NCBI RefSeq assembly: GCF_000378345.1
Contig: NZ_KB899546.1
Location: 62,001 to 126,000, forward strand
Reading direction: 5' to 3'
DNA length: 64,000 nt
Origin: Hirschia maritima DSM 19733
Lineage (GTDB): Bacteria; Pseudomonadota; Alphaproteobacteria; Caulobacterales; Hyphomonadaceae
Position numbers and translations under genes: made by a program. Under the pieces are notes generated by a model that made no database searches, had not been told where the DNA came from, and saw only the letters and a program-made list of their open reading frames with translations. Every line of letters begins with the position of its first letter. Within the stretch, counting starts at the first letter, position 1. Below, piece after piece: positions 1-9,448 of this stretch.

Positions 1-1298
1 GTGGCATATTCTGGGAAACGGTACGTCTTTACGAGATTTCAAACAAAAAAGTGAAGCCGGTTGGTTTTACATCAGATGACTTCATCTACCGTCCGCCTCT
101 GAACCCAACGGATTTTGAAGACTTCACAATGCCGGGTGTTGCAGGTTTCCGCCTAGCCTACCCTCTAAACACAGACGAATACAAAGACGAGCTCGTTTCT
201 TTTATTGGTGCAAGCTATTTCCGCGCTCTTGGTCAGGGTAGCCTTTACGGCCTCTCAGCGCGCGGTCTTGCTGTAAACACAGCAACTAAATCTGGTGAAG
301 AGTTTCCACGTTTTACAGATTTTTACATTGAAACACCAAAACCTGATGCACAAGATGTCACTGTCTATGCGGCAATGGATAGCAAGTCCCTAACAGGTGC
401 CTTTAAATTTGTTATCACTCCCGGGCCAGACACCGTAATGGATGTCACAGCCCGTCTATACTTTCGAAACGATGTGGCCCGCTTGGGGGTTGCTCCTCTT
501 ACAAGCATGTATCTGTATTCGGACACTAATCACCGCTTTGATGATTACCGTGGCCGGGTTCACGACAGCGACGGCCTTAAAATTATCCGCGAAAATGGCG
601 ATGTCCTTTGGCGCAATCTGAACAATCCTCAAAAGCTCGCCAATTCTTACTTTGCTGAAACTAACCCCAAAGCTTTTGGTCTCATGCAGCGCAATCGCAA
701 TTTTGATATGTATCAAGATGCAGAAGCCCACTATGAACGTCGACCATCTTTGTTAGTTGAACCAATTGGTGATTGGGGTAAAGGGCATGTTTCTCTGGTT
801 GAGATCCCGACAGACCTTGAAATTAACGACAATATTGTTGCCTTCTGGACACCTGCTGTAGCACCCAAAGCTGGTGAAAGTCGTGAATATGCCTATCGCC
901 TTAGCTGGGGAGACGTTGAACGTCCCGAGCAAGAGATAGAAGAGTACACAGAAAACTATGCCCAAGTCATCGGACTTCGTGGTGGCATGGGCGGTGTCTC
1001 TGGAACAGCTGGAATTACTAAACTTCGTAAATTCGTTGTCGACTTTGAAGGTGGCTATCTGAGCGCCCTTCCAGAAGGCAGCGATGTAAAATCAGTCATC
1101 AATATTAGTCGCGGTGACCTCGTAAGCACTTCATTGTCTCGCATTGGCGATAGCAATGTCTGGCGCTTAGTCGTTGACGCACAACCAAACTCTCAAGCTC
1201 CCATGGAACTCAATGCTTATTTGAAAAATGGGGAAAAAAGGCTCTCAGAAGTCTGGCTATATCAATGGAGATCAGGCGATGAAAAACGTCACGAATAA
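1..1298 (+). CDS. opgG: Glucan biosynthesis protein G/D (OpgG/MdoG), 3' part
   Basis: Periplasmic protein needed to build osmoregulated periplasmic glucans; it works with the membrane glucosyltransferase OpgH on the backbone or its branches. The reading frame is already open at base 3 and the preceding residues (IFWETVRLYEIS) match the family, so the true start and signal peptide lie upstream of the window; the GTG at 51 is not the start. About 431 codons are visible, most of the usual ~500-residue protein. Features seen include the GLSARGLAVNTA stretch, WRNLNNP, and the C-terminal domain ending in LYQWRSGDEKRHE. The next frame begins inside its last 20 bases, followed by opgH and opgC, as in a glucan operon. 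Family assignment is confident; the choice between OpgG and OpgD is not. Confidence 0.9.
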   Translation, partial: GIFWETVRLYEISNKKVKPVGFTSDDFIYRPPLNPTDFEDFTMPGVAGFRLAYPLNTDEYKDELVSFIGASYFRALGQGSLYGLSARGLAVNTATKSGEEFPRFTDFYIETPKPDAQDVTVYAAMDSKSLTGAFKFVITPGPDTVMDVTARLYFRNDVARLGVAPLTSMYLYSDTNHRFDDYRGRVHDSDGLKIIRENGDVLWRNLNNPQKLANSYFAETNPKAFGLMQRNRNFDMYQDAEAHYERRPSLLVEPIGDWGKGHVSLVEIPTDLEINDNIVAFWTPAVAPKAGESREYAYRLSWGDVERPEQEIEEYTENYAQVIGLRGGMGGVSGTAGITKLRKFVVDFEGGYLSALPEGSDVKSVINISRGDLVSTSLSRIGDSNVWRLVVDAQPNSQAPMELNAYLKNGEKRLSEVWLYQWRSGDEKRHE

Positions 1299-1437
1299 AC
1301 TTTCTTCAGGTTCAAAATCATCTATGCGCGGCCTCCCCAATGCGCCAATGGCTATGCCAGCTCAATCTCTTGAGCGCCGTCGCGAACGCCGTACAACGAC
1401 ATTATTGCCCTTCGCTGGACGTTTGGCGACAAAGTAA
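1279..1437 (+). CDS. 52-aa peptide resembling the detached N-terminus of OpgH
   Basis: A small frame starting at ATG 1279, 20 bases inside the end of opgG, with a good ribosome-binding site (GGAG at 1267-1270). The product contains LPNAPMAMPAQSLERRRERR, which resembles the conserved motif (LP-x-AP-x-AMP-x-QSL, then arginines) that normally sits just before the first membrane helix of OpgH. It ends at TAA 1437. OpgH itself starts 79 bases later in another frame without this motif. Either opgH has been split by a frameshift or small insertion, or the segment is made as a separate peptide. The motif match is from memory of the family. An upstream GTG or ATG near 1228 is less likely as the start. 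Confidence 0.6.
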   Translation: MKNVTNKLSSGSKSSMRGLPNAPMAMPAQSLERRRERRTTTLLPFAGRLATK

Positions 1438-1516
1438 ATATATGAGAGTTAAAGACGTCTAACTTCTCAACAAGTCTAACGCCAAATCGTAAGGCAAGAA
1501 GTTCACAGGTTGCCTT

Positions 1517-3331
1517 ATGCTATTCATCAGTCGTTTCATATCAATTGCTTATGCATTAGTCATCGCGCTGACGGCCACGCGCTTGTCAGCGGAAGTGTTC
1601 TTTGCAGATGGCAAGGATTGGCTTGATTACGTCAGGATTGCCTTACTCGGCATTTCATCTGCATGGATTGCCTGGGGTGGCTCAATGGCATTGGGCGGCT
1701 TGCTAGCCCCAAAACCTGCAGCACCAGTTAAATCGTCTGGCAAACCTATAAATCCAAATCATCGAACTGCGGTTTTGGTTCCGGTGTATAATGAAGAGCC
1801 CTCCAAAACCTTTTCTCATATCGCCGCAATGGTTGAATCTTTGGCTTCCACCAATTCCGGACAGCACTTTGATTTTGCTGTATTATCAGACTCAAACACT
1901 CCGGATGCCATTTCAACAGAGGAAGAATGGTTTGACCGACTTTCCGAAGAATATGGCCAGAAATGCAATATTTTCTACCGTCGCCGCGAAAACAATGAAG
2001 GCAAAAAAGCCGGTAACATTGAAGACTTCATTCGCACCTCGGGCGGCGCATATGAATATCTCATCATTCTAGATGCAGACAGCCTAATGGAGGGTGACAC
2101 ACTCCTGCAAATGGTTGAGCGTATGGAAGAAGATAAGCACATCGGTCTCTTTCAAACTCTTCCCAAAGTCATCTGTGCTCGCACATGGTTTGGACGGTCC
2201 ATTCAATTTGCGGCCAATTATTTTTCCCCTTCATTTGCGCGCGGGCTTGCCAGTACACAAGGAACCGAAGGTCCATTCTGGGGCCACAATGCTATTGTTC
2301 GTACACATGCTTTCGCCACAAGTTGCGGTCTTCCAGCCCTGAAAGGAAAGCCTCCTTTTGGCGGACACATCCTTAGCCATGATTATGTCGAAGCGGCCCT
2401 TCTATCCCGCGCTGGCTGGAAAGTCATAGTCGATCCAGAAGTTGAAGGATCTTATGAAGAAGGTCCTGAAAACATCATCGATTTTGCCAAACGAGACCGT
2501 CGATGGTGTCAGGGTAATTTGCAACATGTAAGGCTCGTGAGCGCTCCTGGCCTCACCACTTGGTGTCGTTTTACCTTCGCTCAAGGGATCATGTCTTACC
2601 TTGCATCTCCAATATGGGCGTTGTTCATCATCGCTTCCATCATTGCACCAACACTTGTTGAAACAACGACGAATTATTTCCCTGTTCCTGGCCAAAGACC
2701 GGTCTTCCCCGTTTCTGCTGAAACACAAGCTTTCGCTTTGATTATTGGGGTGATCGTATTGCTAATCGGCCCCAAATTCCTGATCACCTTGCGCGGCCTT
2801 CTAACAAGAGAAAACAAAAGCTTTGGCGGTACTCTCACAGCACTCTGGAGCACATTAATCGAGATTATATGGTCATCTATCTTTGCCCCAATAATGCTCA
2901 TGTTTCAAACGCGTGCCTTCATTGAAATTGTATCAGGCCGTGATGGTGGCTGGCCATCATCTAATCGCGAAGCAAATACAGTGGGCTTAAAGGAAAGCTT
3001 CTTGGCATCATGGTGGATATCGCTCACAGGCATCATAATTATGAGCGCCGTTTGGTATGTCGCTCCCCAATTGATTTACTGGTTTATGCCTATTGCTTTA
3101 CCGCAAATCCTTGCACCAGTTTTGATCACACTCTCTTCAACGCGCACGAGCGGTACATTAGCAGCATTCTTCGGAGCATTTTGGACTCCCATGGAGTATG
3201 CTCCTTCCAATGTACTGCAATTGCAAAAGAAAATCTTGAATGAATGGCGGAATGCGCCAATCATTCCTGAAACGGAAAACACCTCTACCACGATTGATAA
3301 CTCTGATTTAGGCTCAGCCACTCATGTCTAG
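1517..3331 (+). CDS. opgH: Glucans biosynthesis glucosyltransferase OpgH (MdoH)
   Basis: Inner-membrane family-2 glycosyltransferase that polymerises glucose from UDP-glucose into the beta-glucan backbone of periplasmic glucans. The 604-residue product has two N-terminal membrane helices (about residues 5-25 and 37-63), a nucleotide-sugar site LVPVYNEEP (88-95), a DAD motif at 186-188, the acceptor region LSHDYVEAALLSRAGW, the RDRRWCQGN signature, and several C-terminal helices. It is much shorter at the N-terminus than the enterobacterial protein, as in other alphaproteobacteria, and also lacks the LPxAPxAMP motif, which lies in the separate frame just upstream. An in-frame TAA at 1490 rules out a longer form. 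The 3' end overlaps opgC by 8 bases. Confidence 0.93.
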   Translation: MLFISRFISIAYALVIALTATRLSAEVFFADGKDWLDYVRIALLGISSAWIAWGGSMALGGLLAPKPAAPVKSSGKPINPNHRTAVLVPVYNEEPSKTFSHIAAMVESLASTNSGQHFDFAVLSDSNTPDAISTEEEWFDRLSEEYGQKCNIFYRRRENNEGKKAGNIEDFIRTSGGAYEYLIILDADSLMEGDTLLQMVERMEEDKHIGLFQTLPKVICARTWFGRSIQFAANYFSPSFARGLASTQGTEGPFWGHNAIVRTHAFATSCGLPALKGKPPFGGHILSHDYVEAALLSRAGWKVIVDPEVEGSYEEGPENIIDFAKRDRRWCQGNLQHVRLVSAPGLTTWCRFTFAQGIMSYLASPIWALFIIASIIAPTLVETTTNYFPVPGQRPVFPVSAETQAFALIIGVIVLLIGPKFLITLRGLLTRENKSFGGTLTALWSTLIEIIWSSIFAPIMLMFQTRAFIEIVSGRDGGWPSSNREANTVGLKESFLASWWISLTGIIIMSAVWYVAPQLIYWFMPIALPQILAPVLITLSSTRTSGTLAAFFGAFWTPMEYAPSNVLQLQKKILNEWRNAPIIPETENTSTTIDNSDLGSATHV

Positions 3332-4499
3332 CCAGTCTGATACAAATGACAGGGTACAACCACCTCCTGCAAAGAGAGATAGGCGACTAGACATTTTTAG
3401 AGGATTTGCCGTCCTCACTATTTTTATCAACCACGTCCCCGGAAATGCTTTTGAGCACTACACGTCTCGCAATTGGGGATTTTCAGACGCTGCAGAGGCC
3501 TTTGTGCTAATGTCAGGCATTGCTGTCGGCCTTGCTTACACAGGAACATTTCTGCGCGGCGAAAACTTTGTCGGCTTAAAGAAAATGTGGGAACGTGCCT
3601 TCAAGCTGTATTGGTCACACTTACTCGTGGTCGCAGCATGTTTTGTTATTTTGGCTGTGTCCATAAGTGTTTTCGATGCTGAACGCATGATACGTGCAGT
3701 CTCGTTAAAACCACTTATCGAGGATCCTGCGCGTGCTTCTATCGGTGTCGCGTTGCTCACCTATCAGATCGGCTATGTAAACATATTGCCGCTGTATATG
3801 ATGTTGCTATTGATGGCCCCTGGATTTATGTGGATTGCCACCAAAAATAAGTGGGCTCTTTTGCTTATATCTGGCTTGGTTTGGTATGCGTTGCACGCCC
3901 TGTTTTACGAACGCATTTATATCAATATGCCAAACTGGCCGCATAATGGACGATGGTTTTTAAATCCGTTTGCATGGCAATTCATATTCGTTATCGGACT
4001 ACTTGGCGGCATGGGTGCACGTACAGGCAAAGCCTTTACTTCATTCAACCCCATCCTCTACGGCTTAGCTTTGGCCTACGCAATTTTTGCTTTTTATTGG
4101 ATCAATCAGCGCATGGGTGCATTACCGTTTAACGACCACCTGCCCACCATTATGAAAGACTTCAATAAAGCTTACCTCTCCTTGCCTCGCCTGCTTCATG
4201 TCTTGTCGTTGGCTTATCTAGTCATCTTCACCAAATGGCCCAGTTGGTTGGGAGCTACACGTCTTTGGGATGGCTTGGAACTGATGGGCAAGCATGGACT
4301 ACCCGTGTTCGCCGTCGGCACAGTTTTATCCATATTTCTACAATGCTTCCGTTCCATCGTACCGCCTACATTCTGGATGGATGCCATCCTGTTTAGTCTT
4401 GGCATTTGGATACAATATCAGGTCGCTATTTTTGCCAGCAAGAATAAGAAAAGAAACTCTCCGACAACTGCCAAATCCCCAAATGGACTTATCGCCTAA
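3324..4499 (+). CDS. opgC: OpgC-type membrane protein (glucan substituent transfer)
   Basis: Integral membrane protein of 391 residues in the OpgC family, which transfers succinyl or related groups onto periplasmic glucans. The N-terminus carries the acyltransferase-like signature RRLDIFRGFAVLTIFINHV and the OpgC-typical FSDAAEAFVLMSGIAVGLAY; about ten hydrophobic segments follow. It overlaps the end of opgH by 8 bases, so it is very probably co-translated as the third glucan gene. The C-terminal tail is short and basic. The substituent transferred cannot be told from sequence. Confidence 0.85.
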   Translation: MSSQSDTNDRVQPPPAKRDRRLDIFRGFAVLTIFINHVPGNAFEHYTSRNWGFSDAAEAFVLMSGIAVGLAYTGTFLRGENFVGLKKMWERAFKLYWSHLLVVAACFVILAVSISVFDAERMIRAVSLKPLIEDPARASIGVALLTYQIGYVNILPLYMMLLLMAPGFMWIATKNKWALLLISGLVWYALHALFYERIYINMPNWPHNGRWFLNPFAWQFIFVIGLLGGMGARTGKAFTSFNPILYGLALAYAIFAFYWINQRMGALPFNDHLPTIMKDFNKAYLSLPRLLHVLSLAYLVIFTKWPSWLGATRLWDGLELMGKHGLPVFAVGTVLSIFLQCFRSIVPPTFWMDAILFSLGIWIQYQVAIFASKNKKRNSPTTAKSPNGLIA

Positions 4500-4601
4500 C
4501 TCAGCAAACTATCTAGCTTAAACCCTGATAGCGATTGGCTTCTGTTAATCCATTTTGTGTGTATATTCGTATAAACAGTGATTCACACAGGCGGAAATGG
4601 C

Positions 4602-5606
4602 ATGTCAGGCAAGCTTATCACGGTATTTGGCGGTTCAGGTTTTATTGGACGTTATGCTGTTCGAGCGCTTTGTAATGCCGGCTGGAGAGTCCGCGTAGCT
4701 GTACGTAATCCAATGAATGCTGGTGACATGCGAGTAGGCCCTGAAGTCGGCCAAGTACAAATCATCCAAGCTAATGTTAGAAATCGCCCTTCCATTGTTC
4801 GCGCGTTAGAAGGTGCAGATGCTGTCCTCAATCTTGTTGGTCTCTTGTATCAATCCGGCAAAAACACATTTAACGGCACGCAAGCTTTAGGTGCTGCAAA
4901 TATTGCAAAATACGCCGCTGAAGCTGGTATCACTCAATTCATTCAAATGTCTGCGATTGGTGCCAATATTACCAGCCAAGCCAATTATGCCCGCACAAAA
5001 GCTGAAGCTGAAAAAGCTGTTTTAGACCAAATTCCCTCGGCCACAATACTACGTCCTTCGCTTGTATTCGGCCCAGAAGATGAGTTCTTCAATAAATTTG
5101 CTAGCCTGTCCAAATTCTTGCCATTCCTCCCACTTATAGGTGGAGGCAAAACACAGTTTCAGCCGATATTTGTTGGTGATTTAGCGGATGCAGTTGTTGC
5201 TTCTTTGAACAATCCAGCTGCACAAGGCCGCACATATGAAATTGGCGGTCCCAAAACATATACATTCAAAGAATTGCTGGAATTCATCGGCGAACAAACT
5301 GACCGCAAACGCGTCTTGATGTCTATCCCGTTCTTCTTAGCAGAATTCAAAGGGTTGCTATTTGCTGGCCTGTTCAAACTATGGCCATTCCACGCACCAC
5401 CTCTGACACGCGATCAGGTCTACTTGCTTAAATCTGACAATATAGTTGGGCTGGAAACAGATCAAAATTTTGGAACGATCTCAGAACTTGGTATCACCGA
5501 GCTAGAAACAATTGAAGCCATCGTTCCAAACTATTTATGGCGACACAGAGAATACGGCCAATTCCACGTCAAAGAGAAAGATGATGTTTCGCGCGTGGAT
5601 GTTTAA
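4602..5606 (+). CDS. NDUFA9-like NAD(P)-binding SDR protein
   Basis: Atypical extended short-chain dehydrogenase of about 334 residues related to the complex I subunit NDUFA9 of mitochondria and its alphaproteobacterial homologues. The nucleotide-binding motif VFGGSGFIGRYAVRAL is at the extreme N-terminus and is followed by the family's NVRNRPSIVRALEGADAVLNLVGLL stretch and ARTKAEAEKAV. It lacks an obvious YxxxK catalytic pair in the classical place, as is usual in this subfamily. I chose ATG 4602 because AGGCGG sits just upstream (4589-4594); a GTG at 4578 would add eight residues. It stands alone, with a 100-base gap after opgC. Confidence 0.85.
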   Translation: MSGKLITVFGGSGFIGRYAVRALCNAGWRVRVAVRNPMNAGDMRVGPEVGQVQIIQANVRNRPSIVRALEGADAVLNLVGLLYQSGKNTFNGTQALGAANIAKYAAEAGITQFIQMSAIGANITSQANYARTKAEAEKAVLDQIPSATILRPSLVFGPEDEFFNKFASLSKFLPFLPLIGGGKTQFQPIFVGDLADAVVASLNNPAAQGRTYEIGGPKTYTFKELLEFIGEQTDRKRVLMSIPFFLAEFKGLLFAGLFKLWPFHAPPLTRDQVYLLKSDNIVGLETDQNFGTISELGITELETIEAIVPNYLWRHREYGQFHVKEKDDVSRVDV

Positions 5607-5679
5607 CGCCTCCCCTATAAAAGATGCTTCGTCAACCAATACAAACCTGATGTAGACAACAACGTATTACAATATTGAG

Positions 5680-6738
5680 TTAAACATTATTCAAGTCTGG
5701 AATCGTGCCATCAGGAAGTTTCGCTCCAGCTTCCATAATGATTTTAATACAATTCTTCATCCTGATTGACATCTCTTCATATTGAGAAGCATGCAAAACA
5801 TTCAAACAATGCTCCAATAAATTAGGTGCATTGCGAATATTTACGTTCGCGCCTGATAAAATCAGCAACCTAACACACTCATAGTGACCATTGCCTGCCG
5901 CCTGTAAAAGAGGATACCAGCGAAACAATGAATCGACAAAATTTACATGCGCTCCGGCTTCAAGAAGGAGCTTTAAACACTCATAATTGCCTGCCATTGC
6001 CGCACCTATCATAGGTGGTGGTTGTGCATTTGATTCAAAATTCAACTTAGCACCAGCATCTATCAATATCTTCACGCATTCCAAATGCCCCCAGTCAATT
6101 GCTAACTGTATTGGATAAGTGCCGTTATTTTCCTCTCCACAATTAACATCTGCACCTGCTTCTATTAAAGCGCGCAAACAATCGACAAACCCAGCTTCAG
6201 CTGCAATATGAACTGCCGAGAATTGATCTTCAGGATCATAGAAATTTACGTCCGCACCTGCACGTAGAAGCAAATGCACCGCTTCAACATTTCCGGAATG
6301 CGCTGCTATCGATAAAGGTGGAAGTTGCCCGTTTAGATTCGTCAAATTTACTTCAGCGCCCGCATTAATTAATGAACGCATACATTCAAATAAGTGAGGA
6401 CCCGAGATCGACTGCAAAGGAGATTTTCCATTCATAGAATTTTTCATTCTAATGTCGGCACCAGCTGACAACAGTAAATCTATACACTCTACTCGACTAT
6501 TTTCAGTTGCAATAAATAGAGGAAATCCACCTCTTTCTTCATCAACCAAATTCACATTTGCACCAGCTAAAATTAGTGCTTTCAAACTCTCGACTAAATC
6601 AAGTTTTATAGCAACAAAAACTGGATAATCATTTAATGTAGAATCTTTCAAATCTAAGTTTGCTCGATTACCAATCAATTGACTAATTCGGTCCAATTTG
6701 GCTTGCTTTTGCTTGGCGTAAAATTCGTCTGGTGTCAT
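5680..6738 (-). CDS. Ankyrin-repeat protein
   Basis: A 352-residue protein built almost wholly of ankyrin repeats: about nine units of ~33 residues, each with a helix pair and an AGA(D/N/H)VN turn (LILAGANVN, LLSAGADIR, LINAGAEVN, LLRAGADVN, LIEAGADVN, LIDAGAKLN, LLEAGAHVN, LILSGANVN). No signal peptide, membrane helix or enzyme domain is seen, so it is predicted to be a cytoplasmic protein-binding scaffold with no identifiable partner. It lies 37 bases upstream of uppP on the same strand, so the two may share a transcript. Its codon use is more AT-rich than neighbouring housekeeping genes. Confidence 0.85.
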   Translation of the reverse strand: MTPDEFYAKQKQAKLDRISQLIGNRANLDLKDSTLNDYPVFVAIKLDLVESLKALILAGANVNLVDEERGGFPLFIATENSRVECIDLLLSAGADIRMKNSMNGKSPLQSISGPHLFECMRSLINAGAEVNLTNLNGQLPPLSIAAHSGNVEAVHLLLRAGADVNFYDPEDQFSAVHIAAEAGFVDCLRALIEAGADVNCGEENNGTYPIQLAIDWGHLECVKILIDAGAKLNFESNAQPPPMIGAAMAGNYECLKLLLEAGAHVNFVDSLFRWYPLLQAAGNGHYECVRLLILSGANVNIRNAPNLLEHCLNVLHASQYEEMSIRMKNCIKIIMEAGAKLPDGTIPDLNNV

Positions 6739-6775
6739 AAAACTTCTTTACCTGATGTTGCCGTTAACAGTCTCT

Positions 6776-7624
6776 CTACCCCACAATATGTGGTGCCATG
6801 AACAACAATAGGCCGCCGAGTGCGAAGCGGTAAATCACGAATGGCAAGAAGCTCATACGCTTCAAGATTGCCATCAATGCTGCAATAGATACGATACCCG
6901 ACACAAAAGACAGCGCAGCCACATAAAGCCCGTCCATCAACGTTGCATCGCCTGTATTCCCGCCCGCTTGGGATAATTCAAGGAATGCATATAATCCCAC
7001 AGCCGCAAGCATAGGTGCTCCGATCAGCATCGAAAAACGCGCGGCTTCTTCGCGGCTAAAACCAAGGGCCCGGGAAGCTGTCATTGTGATCCCAGAACGG
7101 CTAGTGCCCGGGATTAACGCTGCAACACATTGTGTCAAACCAATCAAGAAAGCATCCTTAATCGACATATCTTTTTCTGTGCGATGCGTTTTACCTTTGG
7201 CATCCGCCCACCATAAAAGTGCACCAAAGAAAATTGTTGATCCCGCTACAACATATGCATTGCGCATACTGTCCTTCATCGCATCGCTGGCTAAGATTTC
7301 CCAACCAGCAGCAATTCCAAGTGCGAGTGGCGTTGCCACGATGATCATCAGAGCCAGATGCGCCCCATCGGAAAGCGGCTTTTTCGACATAGGAGAAGCG
7401 AAAAGCTCCACACCTCCAATGCTAGCCTTTACAAAATCACGCCAAAAATAGATCAGGATCGCAAACAATGTCCCCAAATGCGCCATTGCATTGATCAACA
7501 ATTCTTCCGGACCTTCAAGCCCGAAATAGTCTGCTGCCAGCAGCACATGAGCTGATGAAGAAATAGGCAACCACTCGGTAATACCTTGAACCAAAGCGAT
7601 CAAAGCCAATTGCAAATAGGACAT
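6776..7624 (-). CDS. uppP: Undecaprenyl-diphosphatase UppP (BacA)
   Basis: Inner-membrane phosphatase that converts undecaprenyl diphosphate to the monophosphate lipid carrier used for peptidoglycan and surface polysaccharides; over-expression of the family gives bacitracin resistance. The 282-residue product has the two family signatures: the N-terminal QGITEWLPISSSAHVLL (glutamate- and serine-rich) and the central PGTSRSGITMTASRALGFSREEAARFS, with about eight hydrophobic segments. Length is typical. The start ATG 7624 leaves almost no N-terminal extension before the first helix. Confidence 0.96.
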   Translation of the reverse strand: MSYLQLALIALVQGITEWLPISSSAHVLLAADYFGLEGPEELLINAMAHLGTLFAILIYFWRDFVKASIGGVELFASPMSKKPLSDGAHLALMIIVATPLALGIAAGWEILASDAMKDSMRNAYVVAGSTIFFGALLWWADAKGKTHRTEKDMSIKDAFLIGLTQCVAALIPGTSRSGITMTASRALGFSREEAARFSMLIGAPMLAAVGLYAFLELSQAGGNTGDATLMDGLYVAALSFVSGIVSIAALMAILKRMSFLPFVIYRFALGGLLLFMAPHIVG

Positions 7625-7916
7625 GTTGTTATTTAGCCTTTAAACTCTACGAATATGCAAACTCGTAACACAGAACATGTCTAATAGTTTGCAATTATTA
7701 CAGCTTGATGAACTGCAATTTGTAAGCCAAACCCCAGATATGCACCATATGAGATATATATTTTTGAGAACGATTTTCATCTAGCTCGAAATTCTTCCAA
7801 AAAGGCAAGTTATATGATCCATATGGTTCCAATTAATTCAATTTGCCACTTGCAGCCCTGTTTTCTTCGCATTATGACACTCCTCCCGCAATAAAACCGA
7901 TAAAAAGAAGCTCGTC

Positions 7917-9365
7917 ATGTCTGAGAAAATGCTAAAATTCATCTCACTCGATAAAGAGATGCCTAAAAAACGTGACGCAAAAGCTCGCAAAAAAGACTTC
8001 CACGAGATTTACTCTGAATACATTGATGCGAAAGCAGAAGAGCAATCGTCTCGTTGTTCACAATGTGGTGTTCCTTTTTGTCAGCAACACTGTCCGCTTG
8101 GCAACAATATCCCAGATTGGCTCAAGCTAACTGCTGAGGGTCGTTTGGAAGAAGCGTATCAATTGTCTTCTTCTACAAACAACATGCCTGAAATCTGTGG
8201 CCGTATCTGTCCACAAGACAGACTGTGTGAAGGTAGCTGTACAATTGAACAATCCGGTCATGGTACAGTGACTATCGGTTCTGTAGAAAAATATATCACC
8301 GATACAGCATTTGAAAATGGTTGGGTTTCACCTGTGAAGCCGCCAAAAGAGCGCGAACAATCTGTTGGAATTATTGGTGCAGGCCCTGCTGGATTTGCAG
8401 CAGCAGAACAGTTACGCCGCTATGGGTATCAAGTTACAGTTTATGACCGCTATGATCGTGCGGGTGGTCTACTTATCTATGGAATTCCCGGCTTCAAGCT
8501 AGAAAAAGAAATCGTTCTTCGCCGCGAACAATACTTAAAAGATTCAGGTGTCGAATTTGTCTACAACACGAATGTTGGTGAAGACATCACAATTCAGGAA
8601 TTGCGCCAAAAGCATGATTCAATCCTAATCGCCACGGGTGTTTATAAAGCACGTGAACTTGGAATGCCCGGTGAAGATGCAGACGGTGTCTACCCTGCTC
8701 TGGATTTTCTGATCACGTCCAACAAATTAAACCTCGGTGATAAGGTCGAACGTTTTGAAAGCGGCGAGTTAAATGCCGAAGGTAAACGCGTTGTTGTAAT
8801 TGGTGGTGGTGATACAGCTATGGACTGTGTTCGTACCGCAATCCGTCAGGGTGCTAAGGCCGTGACCTGTATGTATCGCCGCGACCGCGAAAACATGCCT
8901 GGTTCTCAGAGAGAAGTACAAAATGCTGAAGAAGAAGGTGTTAAGTTCGACTGGCTTTCAGCACCTAAAGAAGTCGTTGAAAAGAAAACTGGTGGCGTAA
9001 AAGCTGTAAAAGCTCTTCGCATGAAACTTGGACTTGCCGATGCTTCTGGCCGCCGTTCACCTGAGCCAATCGAAGATTCAGAATATGAAGTTAAAGCCGA
9101 CATGGTGATCAAAGCTCTTGGCTTCAGCCCTGAAGATTTGCCAAAACTCTTCAACGAAGATGCTCTAACTGTGAACCGTTGGGGCGCATTAAAAGTGAGC
9201 CACTCAAATCTAATGACTTCTCTAGACGGCGTATTTGCAGCTGGTGACATCATGCGCGGTGCTTCACTGGTTGTTTGGGCCGTAAAAGACGGACGTGATG
9301 CAGCAGAACACATGCACAAATACATGAAGAGTAATGCCGCGTCAGAGAAAGTCGCAGCCGAATAA
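7917..9365 (+). CDS. gltD: Glutamate synthase (NADPH) small subunit
   Basis: Beta subunit of NADPH-dependent glutamate synthase; it takes electrons from NADPH through FAD and passes them to the large subunit for conversion of 2-oxoglutarate plus glutamine into two glutamates. The 482-residue product has the low-potential iron-sulfur region with two groups of four cysteines (C47, C50, C55, C59 and C94, C98, C104, C108), the FAD-binding GIIGAGPAGFAAAE and the NADPH-binding VVIGGGDTAMDC. It precedes gltB by 83 bases, the reverse of the usual order gltB-gltD. Confidence 0.96.
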   Translation: MSEKMLKFISLDKEMPKKRDAKARKKDFHEIYSEYIDAKAEEQSSRCSQCGVPFCQQHCPLGNNIPDWLKLTAEGRLEEAYQLSSSTNNMPEICGRICPQDRLCEGSCTIEQSGHGTVTIGSVEKYITDTAFENGWVSPVKPPKEREQSVGIIGAGPAGFAAAEQLRRYGYQVTVYDRYDRAGGLLIYGIPGFKLEKEIVLRREQYLKDSGVEFVYNTNVGEDITIQELRQKHDSILIATGVYKARELGMPGEDADGVYPALDFLITSNKLNLGDKVERFESGELNAEGKRVVVIGGGDTAMDCVRTAIRQGAKAVTCMYRRDRENMPGSQREVQNAEEEGVKFDWLSAPKEVVEKKTGGVKAVKALRMKLGLADASGRRSPEPIEDSEYEVKADMVIKALGFSPEDLPKLFNEDALTVNRWGALKVSHSNLMTSLDGVFAAGDIMRGASLVVWAVKDGRDAAEHMHKYMKSNAASEKVAAE

Positions 9366-9448
9366 AATCGAGTTTAAACAACTCGCTATTGCACAAGATT
9401 TTTTGGGGAAGATTATCTTTCTTCTCCTACCTAATAAGGTAAAAACCG

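Noticed and set aside
8906-9325. 139-codon open frame antisense to gltD
   Set aside because: Shadow of gltD coding bias; translation shows no domain.
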